A stretch of DNA of 6,492 bases from Wenzhouxiangella sp. (GTDB lineage: Bacteria; Pseudomonadota; Gammaproteobacteria; Xanthomonadales; Wenzhouxiangellaceae). The stretch is from assembly GCA_021767625.1 (NCBI GenBank), contig JAASTB010000130.1, positions 1 to 6,492 of the forward strand, read 5' to 3'. The position numbers were made by a program, and so were the translations under genes. Under the pieces are notes generated by a model. The model made no database searches, was not told the origin of the DNA, and saw only the letters and a list, made by a program, of their open reading frames with translations. Of this stretch, positions 1 through 5,345 are shown piece after piece (the stretch's first letter is position 1; every line of letters starts with the position of its first letter).

Positions 1-54
1 CCGAGCCAGCTGACCGACAAGGTCCGGACCGAGGAGGGCGGCAAGGATGTTTGA
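1..54 (+). CDS. C-terminal tail of an upstream gene (partial, unidentified)
   Basis: Frame 1 is open from the left edge and ends at TGA 52-54, giving the visible tail PSQLTDKVRTEEGGKDV. Frame 2 stops within the first twelve bases. Frame 3 stays open but would have to read deep into the antiporter gene. The stop lies 8 bases inside the following gene (ATG at 47), an overlap typical of co-translated operon members. The tail is charged and hydrophilic, as the cytoplasmic end of a membrane subunit would be. By context it is probably another subunit of the same antiporter operon, but seventeen residues do not identify a family. Confidence 0.6.
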   Translation, partial: PSQLTDKVRTEEGGKDV

Positions 55-1732
55 GTTCATCTTGCCGCCGGCCATACTGATGATTGCCGGCGCGGTGCTG
101 ATCGGTGTCGCGCGGCCGGCCCTGCGGCCCCTGATCGCCCTGGCGACGCCGCTGGTCACGCTCTACGCCATCTGGCAGGTGCCCGATGGCGTGCAGCTGA
201 CCGCCACCTTCCTGGGCTACGAGGTGCAATTCGTCGAAGGTAGCGACCTGAGACGCCTGTTCGCCACGGTGTTCGCCATCATGGGCTTCGGCGGGGCGCT
301 GTTCGCCTTCCGGCAATCAAAATGGTGGGAGCTCTCCGCGGCTCTGATGTACGCCGCCGGCGCGATCGGCGTGAGTTTCGCCGGCGACCTGATCGTGATG
401 TTCCTGTTCTGGGAATTGATGGCCCTGTTCTCGACCGTCGTGGTCTGGTGCGGGGGAACCGAGCGCGCTCGCGCGGCCGGCATCCGCTACGCCATCATCC
501 ACCTGGTCGGCGGCATCGTTCTCAAGATCGGCATCGAGGGCCTGATCATCCACACCGGTTCACCCGAGATCCGCGCGCTGACCCTCGGCAACTTCGACAC
601 CTGGATGATCTTCATCGGCGTGCTCATCAACGCCGCCGCACCGCCGATCAGCGTCTGGCTCGCCGATGCCTACCCCGAATCCAGCCCCATGGGCGGGGTT
701 TTCCTGTCGGCCTTCACGACCAAGACCGCGGTCCTGGCCCTGATCATGCTCTTCCCGGGCACCGAGCTGCTGGTCTGGCTGGGCCTGATCATGATCTTCT
801 ACGGCATCATCTGGGCGCTGCTGGAAAACGACATGCGGCGCATTCTCAGCTATTCGATCGTCAACCAGGTCGGCTTCATGGTCGTCGGCGTGGGCATCGG
901 CACCGAGCTGGCGCTCAACGGCGCGGCGGCGCACGCTTTCGCCCACATCATCTACAAGGGCCTGCTGTTCATGAGCGCCGGCGCGGTGCTTTATCAGACC
1001 GGCGTGCGCAAGTGCTCGAACCTGGGCGGGCTGTTCCGCACCATGCCGCTGACGACCGTGTGCGGCACGATCGGCGCACTGGCAATCTCGGCCTTTCCCT
1101 GGACTTCGGGGTTCATTTCCAAATCGATGATCTCCTCGGGTGCCGCCTACGAGCACATGGCACTGGTCTGGTACCTGCTGGTTGCCGCATCCGCCGGCGT
1201 GTTCCTGCACGCGGGCATCAAGTTCCCCTGGTTCGTGTTCTTTCAGAAGGACTCCGGCCTGCGGCCGCCGGAGGCGCCCTGGAACATGCGGGCGGCCATG
1301 ATCTTCTTTTCGATCATCTGCATCGGGCTCGGCGTGTTCCCGGGGTTGCTTTACTCGCTGCTGCCCTACCCGGTCGACTACAAGCCGTACACGCCCGATC
1401 ACGTGCTCAGCCAGCTGCAGCTGCTGCTGTTCGCCGGCCTGGCCTTCTTCGTGATGCTGCCGATGATGAAGCGCACGCTTACCATCACGCTGGACTTCGA
1501 TTACTTCTACCGGCGGATGATCCCGAAGATCGCCGGATTCATCGACCGTTCGCTGGCCAGCGCCAGGGATCGCACGATCGAAGTGGTGCTTTCGGGCGGA
1601 AGCCGGGCCATCACGCAAATTCGAGTGCAGTCTTACCGATTCTTCTCGAGCCGCAGCCCGATGGGACAGATGGCGATCTGGATGGCGGTGCTGCTGGCGG
1701 TGATCGTGTTGCTGGCCTTCAGCCGGGGTTGA
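47..1732 (+). CDS. Mrp-type Na+/H+ antiporter subunit D-like protein (Proton_antipo_M family)
   Basis: This is a complete 561-residue polytopic inner-membrane protein of the family shared by MrpA/MrpD (MnhA/D) and complex I subunits NuoL/M/N, which move protons in exchange for cations or coupled to redox. About 14-15 hydrophobic segments are visible. Family hallmarks are present: FLFWELM with Glu123 (the TM5 glutamate), FTTKTA with Lys226 (the TM7 lysine), NDMRRILSYS (residues 261-270), HAFAHIIYKGLLF with His296, His300 and Lys304, GFISKS with Lys359, and HAGIKFPWF with Lys392. After the core there is an extra hydrophilic stretch (about 475-540) containing FDYFYRR, then a last membrane helix (about 541-558), so it is longer than a usual MrpD of roughly 490-500 residues. 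The ATG has a good GGAGG at 33-37, 9 bases upstream, and overlaps the preceding gene, implying translational coupling. No MrpE/F/G genes follow. Family membership is secure. The choice between MrpD-like and another paralogue, and the transported cation, are inferred. Confidence 0.9.
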   Translation: MFEFILPPAILMIAGAVLIGVARPALRPLIALATPLVTLYAIWQVPDGVQLTATFLGYEVQFVEGSDLRRLFATVFAIMGFGGALFAFRQSKWWELSAALMYAAGAIGVSFAGDLIVMFLFWELMALFSTVVVWCGGTERARAAGIRYAIIHLVGGIVLKIGIEGLIIHTGSPEIRALTLGNFDTWMIFIGVLINAAAPPISVWLADAYPESSPMGGVFLSAFTTKTAVLALIMLFPGTELLVWLGLIMIFYGIIWALLENDMRRILSYSIVNQVGFMVVGVGIGTELALNGAAAHAFAHIIYKGLLFMSAGAVLYQTGVRKCSNLGGLFRTMPLTTVCGTIGALAISAFPWTSGFISKSMISSGAAYEHMALVWYLLVAASAGVFLHAGIKFPWFVFFQKDSGLRPPEAPWNMRAAMIFFSIICIGLGVFPGLLYSLLPYPVDYKPYTPDHVLSQLQLLLFAGLAFFVMLPMMKRTLTITLDFDYFYRRMIPKIAGFIDRSLASARDRTIEVVLSGGSRAITQIRVQSYRFFSSRSPMGQMAIWMAVLLAVIVLLAFSRG

Positions 1733-1774
1733 TCGAAGGGGCGGAGGCAAGCCGACCGGCCCGCCGTTGCGCAT

Positions 1775-2041
1775 TCACTCCCGGTCGCTGCGTTCGCGGT
1801 GAACCACGCGGTACTCCACGTCGACCAGGCCGTCGTCGCGCTTGCCCGAGCCCGAGCGACCGAGCCAGCGGCGCACCGTCAGCACGATGAAGCCGATCAC
1901 CGCCATGCCGACGGCCACGGCCAGGAAAACGAGGCCGAGCAGGAAGCTCAGGGCGAGAATGCCGATTCCGAGGAGAACCAGCCCGAAACGCGCCAGCGGA
2001 CTTGCCGGCGGCTGATAGAATCTTTGCCATGGATCTTGCAT
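1775..2041 (-). CDS. Small membrane protein, 88 residues, function unknown
   Basis: The ATG (complement of 2039-2041) opens an 88-codon frame ending at TGA (complement of 1775-1777). The product has a short aromatic amino end (MQDPWQRFYQPP), then a hydrophobic block from about residue 20 to 57, long enough for two close helices or one long one. A basic RRW step and a charged 30-residue tail containing VDVEYRVVHRER follow. The arrangement suggests an inner-membrane hairpin with a cytoplasmic tail. A longer frame reaches 2281, but its extra amino end is the antisense of the Rieske coding sequence, so I take the internal ATG; GAGAG lies just upstream as a weak ribosome site. It converges on the antiporter gene (42-base gap) and diverges from the Rieske gene (15-base gap). 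I do not recognise a named family. The membrane block and the acidic/basic tail make a real gene likely. Confidence 0.72.
   Translation of the reverse strand: MQDPWQRFYQPPASPLARFGLVLLGIGILALSFLLGLVFLAVAVGMAVIGFIVLTVRRWLGRSGSGKRDDGLVDVEYRVVHRERSDRE
2013..2021 (+). promoter_or_regulatory. Candidate extended -10 promoter for the Rieske gene
   Basis: TGATAGAAT matches the extended -10 form TG-N-TATAAT with one mismatch in the hexamer (TAGAAT, 2016-2021). No good -35 element stands at 16-18 bases upstream, which is tolerated in extended -10 promoters. Transcription would start near 2027-2029, about 29 bases before the GTG at 2057. The site lies inside the amino-terminal coding part of the divergent 88-residue gene, as the 15-base gap between the two starts requires. 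This is a motif match only. Confidence 0.38.
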
Positions 2042-2056
2042 GTACTCTCTGACCCC

Positions 2057-2401
2057 GTGAATGAACCAGTGTTCCTGTGCCCCGCCGACGACCTGGCCGA
2101 GGGCCAGTACCGAGAATTCCAGCTCGAACTGAACGCCGAACCCACCTGGTTGATCGTCACCCGGCGCGGCGGCGTTCCACGCGCCTGGCTCAACCTCTGT
2201 CCCCACCAGGGCAGGCCGCTCAACTTCGCGCCCGACCGCTTCCTCAGCGACGACGAGAACCGGCTCGTCTGCGCCCACCATGGGGCGGTCTTCGACCCGG
2301 ACAGCGGCGTCTGCGTCGCCGGCCCGTGCAAGAACGCCGGCCTTCGCGAGATCGGCGTCGAGGAATACGAGGGGCGCCTTTTCGCAACCGACCCAGCATA
2401 A
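2057..2401 (+). CDS. Small Rieske [2Fe-2S] domain protein
   Basis: This 114-residue protein is a single Rieske domain. The cluster ligands are visible as LCPHQG with Cys48 and His50, and VCAHHG with Cys72 and His75, spaced 21 residues apart. The following GAVFDPDSGVCVAGPC is the usual third loop of the domain (proline-loop region, residues 76-91). There is no twin-arginine signal or membrane anchor, so it is a soluble cytoplasmic protein. It would be a Rieske-type ferredoxin or an electron-transfer partner for an oxygenase or reductase, but no such partner gene is in view. The frame is open further upstream, but only as antisense of the 88-residue gene. The natural start is GTG at 2057, giving the amino end MNEPVFLCPADDL typical of these short Rieske proteins. 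No in-frame ATG exists near it and no strong Shine-Dalgarno is seen, so the start is less certain than the domain. Confidence 0.85.
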   Translation: MNEPVFLCPADDLAEGQYREFQLELNAEPTWLIVTRRGGVPRAWLNLCPHQGRPLNFAPDRFLSDDENRLVCAHHGAVFDPDSGVCVAGPCKNAGLREIGVEEYEGRLFATDPA

Positions 2402-2415
2402 CCCACGGCACGGAA

Positions 2416-2444
2416 TTGCCGCACCGGGGCGATTGGGCTACAGT
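2416..2444 (+). promoter_or_regulatory. Candidate sigma70 promoter for the solute-binding lipoprotein gene
   Basis: In the 71-base gap after the Rieske stop, TTGCCG (2416-2421) and TACAGT (2439-2444) are separated by exactly 17 bases. Each matches the sigma70 consensus at four of six positions. The predicted start near 2450-2452 leaves a leader of about 22 bases to the ATG at 2473, with GGAG at 2462-2465 as ribosome site. The lipoprotein gene may therefore be transcribed on its own rather than only by read-through from the Rieske gene. Motif evidence only. Confidence 0.42.
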
Positions 2445-2459
2445 GATTTCAGGTCACTG
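2441..2459. repeat. Perfect 6-bp inverted repeat overlapping the -10 (operator or leader hairpin candidate)
   Basis: CAGTGA (2441-2446) and TCACTG (2454-2459) are perfect reverse complements around a 7-base centre (TTTCAGG). The left arm covers most of the candidate -10 hexamer, and the repeat spans the predicted transcription start. That is where a dimeric repressor would block initiation. If transcription begins further upstream, the same bases could form a small RNA hairpin just before the ribosome site. Confidence 0.4.
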
Positions 2460-2472
2460 CCGGAGACCGCCC

Positions 2473-3333
2473 ATGTACAGACCAACCGTCCTCATGGCCC
2501 TGGCGCTGCTGTTGGCCGCCTGCCAGAGCCCCGAGCCCCCCGCCGCCGAATCCGCCGGGACGGAGCAGACCCCGGCCGAGACGCCGCCGAAAACCGAACA
2601 GACCGCCCGCGCCGACACGACCCAGGCGTCCTGCGAGCTGACGGTCGGCTGGGATCCCTGGGAACCCTACCACTACCAGCCCGTGGGCGACCGCGTTCAG
2701 GGTCTCGACGTCGACCTGATCGGCGCCATGGCCGAGCGGGCCGGGTGCGATCTGGAATGGGAACAGGGCAGCTGGGCCAGCATGCTCCAGCTCGTGCGTT
2801 CAGGCGATCTCGACCTGCTGCCCGGTGCCACCCGCACGCCCGAGCGCGAGGCCTTTGCGCATTTCTCCGAACCCTACCGCCGGGAATCGTTCCGGATCCA
2901 CGTTCGCGCCGACGAGGCCGAAAAGTGGTCCGGAAAGTCGCTGACCGAACTGCTGGAAAACGATTTTCGGCTCGGGCTCACGCACGGCTACATCTACGGC
3001 GAGGACGTCGAACAGGTACTCGATGATCCGCGCTGGGAAGACCAGCTCGTGGAAGTCCCGGTCGGGGAGCTCAACTTCCTCAACCTGATGGACTTCCGCA
3101 TCGACGGCTTCCTGGAGGATCCCTTCGTGGCCGCCAGCATCGACCACCGGCGGGACTGGGGCGTGACTTTCGAGGCTCTGCCCCTCGACGTCCATAGCGG
3201 CGACGTGCACCTGATGTTCAGTCAGGTCAGCGTCGAGCCGGCAATCGTCGAGCGCTTCGACCGCGCCCTGTCGGAGCTGCGAGAGGACGGCGACCACCAG
3301 CGCATCCTGGACCGCTACCGGCAGACCGACTGA
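2473..3333 (+). CDS. Lipoprotein with family 3 extracellular solute-binding domain (SBP_bac_3)
   Basis: This 286-residue protein starts with a lipoprotein signal peptide: MYRP, a hydrophobic core, then LAAC with the acylated Cys17. Gln at position +2 favours outer-membrane sorting. A Pro/Ala/Glu/Thr-rich linker runs to about residue 52. Residues 54-285 resemble the polar amino-acid binding fold: CELTVGWDPWEPYHY (first strand and ligand lip), GLDVDLIGAMAERAG (helix 1), and GATRTPEREAFAHFSEPY (117-134), where Arg125 sits where HisJ-type proteins clamp the ligand carboxylate. IDGFLEDPFVA follows, with Asp216 at the usual amino-group-binding position. A terminal helix-rich segment (residues 259-283) closes the domain. 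Cys54 and Cys92 are the only cysteines in the mature chain besides Cys17 and could form a disulfide. GGAG lies 7 bases before the ATG. No ABC permease or ATPase gene is adjacent, so the partner transporter or signalling role and the ligand are unknown. Confidence 0.87.
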   Translation: MYRPTVLMALALLLAACQSPEPPAAESAGTEQTPAETPPKTEQTARADTTQASCELTVGWDPWEPYHYQPVGDRVQGLDVDLIGAMAERAGCDLEWEQGSWASMLQLVRSGDLDLLPGATRTPEREAFAHFSEPYRRESFRIHVRADEAEKWSGKSLTELLENDFRLGLTHGYIYGEDVEQVLDDPRWEDQLVEVPVGELNFLNLMDFRIDGFLEDPFVAASIDHRRDWGVTFEALPLDVHSGDVHLMFSQVSVEPAIVERFDRALSELREDGDHQRILDRYRQTD

Positions 3334-3335
3334 CA

Positions 3336-3348
3336 CGCGCTCAGCGCG
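3336..3348. terminator. Weak hairpin between convergent genes
   Basis: CGCGC (3336-3340), TCA loop, GCGCG (3344-3348) forms a GC-only five-pair stem just after the lipoprotein stop and before the end of the convergent carrier gene. Neither strand has a proper T-run after it, so it could at best slow polymerase or protect a 3' end. Offered because it is the only stem in this 33-base gap. Confidence 0.25.
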
Positions 3349-3366
3349 AAGTTGTTCGGCGATTCC

Positions 3367-5205
3367 TCAGAACACGAGGTTGAGGCCGACGAGCATGACC
3401 GTCATGAAGATGACGCTCATGACGCCGCCGACGCGGACGAAGTCCTTCACCTTGTAGCCGCCCGGCCCCATGATGAGCGCGTTGACCGGGTGCGTTGGCA
3501 GGATGAAGGCATTGGAGGTGGCCAGCGCGATCAGCAGCGCATACACCGCCGGATTGCCCCCTGTCGCCAGCGCGATGTTGATGGCGATCGGCACCAGCAG
3601 CACCGTGGCGCCGACGTTCGACATCACCAGGGTGAACAGGGTGGCCATCGTGGCCAGAACCAGCTGCACGACCAGCTGCGGCACATCGCCGAGCAGGCCG
3701 AGCACCTGCTGCGCCAGCCAGGCTGCCGTACCGGTCACTTCCATGGCCACGCCGAGCGGAATCAGCCCGGCCATGAGGAAGACGGTTTTCCAGCTGACCG
3801 CCTGGTAGGCCTCGTCCATGCTCAGCACGCCGGTCAGCACCATCCCGATGGCGCCCGCCATCAAGGCCACCGACAGCTCGAAATCCGTGAACAGGATCAA
3901 GAACAGGCTCAGGCCGAAAAAGCTGACCGCGTGCACGACTTTCTGCGGCCGCTGTTCTTCCTTCGGGATATCGGTCGCGACGATGAAGTCCTTGTCGCGG
4001 GCAAGGTTGGCCAGGTCGCGCCAGGTCGAGTGGCTGACCAGGCAGTCGCCGACCTGCAGCACCTCCTCGCGCAGGTCGTGGGTGATGATCTCGTTGCGGC
4101 GGTTGATGGCCAGCACCGAAATGCCGAAGCGCGATCGCAGGCGGGCCTCGCCGATGGTCTGGCCGATCAGGCGCGACCCCGGCGGTATCACCACCTCGGA
4201 AATACCGGCACGAGTCGGGTTGAACAGGCTGCCGAACGTTCGCAGCCGAGGCTGGAGCCGCAGGTTGTTCGCCAGCGCGAACTCGCCGACCTGTTCGCGC
4301 GTGCCCATCACGCCCAGCACGGTGCCCACCCAGATCATCTCGCCGGCCGGCGGGGCCAGGCGCGGCTGGTCGGTGTTCTGAATGGCCAGCATCAGCGGCG
4401 CGCCGTCGAGGTTTTCGGCCTCGGCGATGCGCATGCCTACAAGCGGCGAATCCACCGTGACGAGCATCTCGTAGATGTCGCCTTCGATGCCGTAGACCTC
4501 CTTGAAATAGCTCTTGGTGCGTCCGGGAGAAGCCGGCTTCTTCTCCTCGGTCTTGGGCAGGAGTGCGGGTCCGGCGACCAGGAAGTAGATCAGCGTGCTC
4601 GCCAGCAGGCCCAGGCCCACGAGCGTGACGTCGAATAGCTGGAAGGGCTGCATCGCCTCGGCGCCGGGCGGAAGCGAGCGATTGGAAGTTTCGATCAGGT
4701 CGTTGAGCAGGATCAGCGGCGATGAACCGACCATCGTCAGCGTGCCGCCCACGATGGCACAGAAGCCCATCGGCATGAGCAGGCGCGACAGCGGCATGTC
4801 CAGGCGCGCCGAAATGCGGCTGACCACGGGCATGAACAGCGCGGTCGCGCCGACATTCTGCATAAAGCTGGACGTGACCCCGACCGTGGCCGAGAGCATC
4901 GATCGAATTCGCGACTCGGAGGGCCCGCCCATCTTGACGATGAACGACGAGACCACGTTCATCACACCGGTGCGGTCGAGCCCGGCACCGAGAATCATCA
5001 CGGCGATGATGGCGATGACGGCGTTGGAGGCAAAGCCGGAGAACAGCTGGTCGCCGGGGATCAGGCCGAGCAATCCGACCAGGACCATGATGCAGATCGC
5101 GGCGACGTCGAGGCGAACCAGTTCCGTGACGAAGAGCGTGACGGTCAGCCCCAGCAGCATCAGCACCAGTATCATGTCGCCGCTGAGATTCAGGCCGCCG
5201 TCCAT
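3367..5205 (-). CDS. SLC13-family permease with two central RCK_C (TrkA-C) domains
   Basis: This 612-residue inner-membrane carrier belongs to the divalent anion/Na+ symporter (DASS, CitMHS-like) group. Its structure is membrane half 1 (about residues 9-212), a cytoplasmic insert (about 215-420), then membrane half 2 (about 425-611). The insert carries two RCK_C-type domains, roughly 240-315 and 332-400, the second with VVIPPGSRLIGQTIGEARLR and a downstream GDCLV strand. The two pseudo-symmetric Na+/substrate hairpins are visible as MQNVGAT (115-121) with GSSP (160-163), and SNVGAT (529-534) with SNAF and THPVNAL (571-577). Related proteins import sulfate, dicarboxylates or other anions with Na+, and RCK_C domains may gate them by a small ligand. 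The true substrate cannot be read here. ATG at 5205 is the first start after an upstream in-frame stop, with only a weak ribosome site; Met11 is the alternative. The TPR gene lies 140 bases upstream on the same strand. Confidence 0.88.
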   Translation of the reverse strand: MDGGLNLSGDMILVLMLLGLTVTLFVTELVRLDVAAICIMVLVGLLGLIPGDQLFSGFASNAVIAIIAVMILGAGLDRTGVMNVVSSFIVKMGGPSESRIRSMLSATVGVTSSFMQNVGATALFMPVVSRISARLDMPLSRLLMPMGFCAIVGGTLTMVGSSPLILLNDLIETSNRSLPPGAEAMQPFQLFDVTLVGLGLLASTLIYFLVAGPALLPKTEEKKPASPGRTKSYFKEVYGIEGDIYEMLVTVDSPLVGMRIAEAENLDGAPLMLAIQNTDQPRLAPPAGEMIWVGTVLGVMGTREQVGEFALANNLRLQPRLRTFGSLFNPTRAGISEVVIPPGSRLIGQTIGEARLRSRFGISVLAINRRNEIITHDLREEVLQVGDCLVSHSTWRDLANLARDKDFIVATDIPKEEQRPQKVVHAVSFFGLSLFLILFTDFELSVALMAGAIGMVLTGVLSMDEAYQAVSWKTVFLMAGLIPLGVAMEVTGTAAWLAQQVLGLLGDVPQLVVQLVLATMATLFTLVMSNVGATVLLVPIAINIALATGGNPAVYALLIALATSNAFILPTHPVNALIMGPGGYKVKDFVRVGGVMSVIFMTVMLVGLNLVF

Positions 5206-5291
5206 TCCGTATGCGCTTCGGTTCCGTTCTTCGTCTTGATGGATTCTGAACGTTTACCTTACCCGATGGCCGTGGCGTTTGCCCGCATTTT

Positions 5292-5305
5292 CGGTCGATT
5301 GACCG
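5292..5305. repeat. Short inverted repeat in the gap upstream of the SLC13 gene
   Basis: CGGTC (5292-5296) and GACCG (5301-5305) flank GATT, 87 bases before the carrier start. It is the clearest symmetry in the 140-base gap (5206-5345) between the TPR gene stop and the carrier start. That gap otherwise shows somewhat lower GC, no convincing -35/-10 pair for the carrier, and no stem followed by a T-run on the minus strand. It could be an operator or part of a weak terminator, or it could be chance at this length. Confidence 0.2.
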
Positions 5306-5345
5306 CATGCTCCGTGCGCGCAGCGGACCGTTTTTGAACGAAGCC

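Noticed and set aside
1739..1766. GGCGG/CCGCC stem between the convergent antiporter and 88-residue genes as a terminator
   Set aside because: The stem is five pairs around a 16-base loop and is not followed by a T-run on either strand. Such matches are common in this base composition.
560..1774. A 404-codon minus-strand frame opposite the antiporter gene
   Set aside because: It is His/Gln/Arg/Asp-rich and repetitive, as expected for the antisense of hydrophobic codons. No start signal or domain is seen.
322..1890. A 522-codon plus-strand frame inside and beyond the antiporter gene
   Set aside because: It is Arg/His/Gly-rich with no recognisable domain and runs past the antiporter stop into antisense of the next gene. 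It is a shadow of the real reading frame.
1799..2056. Amino-terminal extension of the Rieske protein to 200 residues
   Set aside because: The added segment is His/Glu/Gln/Ala-rich antisense of the membrane protein gene, and the Rieske domain is complete from GTG 2057.
2042..2281. Amino-terminal extension of the 88-residue membrane protein to 168 residues
   Set aside because: The added segment is exactly antisense to the Rieske domain, including its ligand motifs. The internal ATG at 2041 gives a sensible small membrane protein.
3352..4638. A 428-codon plus-strand frame opposite the SLC13 gene
   Set aside because: Its composition (His, Asp, Gln, Arg) mirrors antisense of Leu/Val/Ile-rich membrane codons. 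It has no motif and no ribosome site.
5310..5335. TCCG/CGGA stem followed by TTTTT on the plus strand as an intrinsic terminator
   Set aside because: The stem is only four pairs with a nine-base loop, and the T-run serves plus-strand transcripts, where no gene ends nearby.
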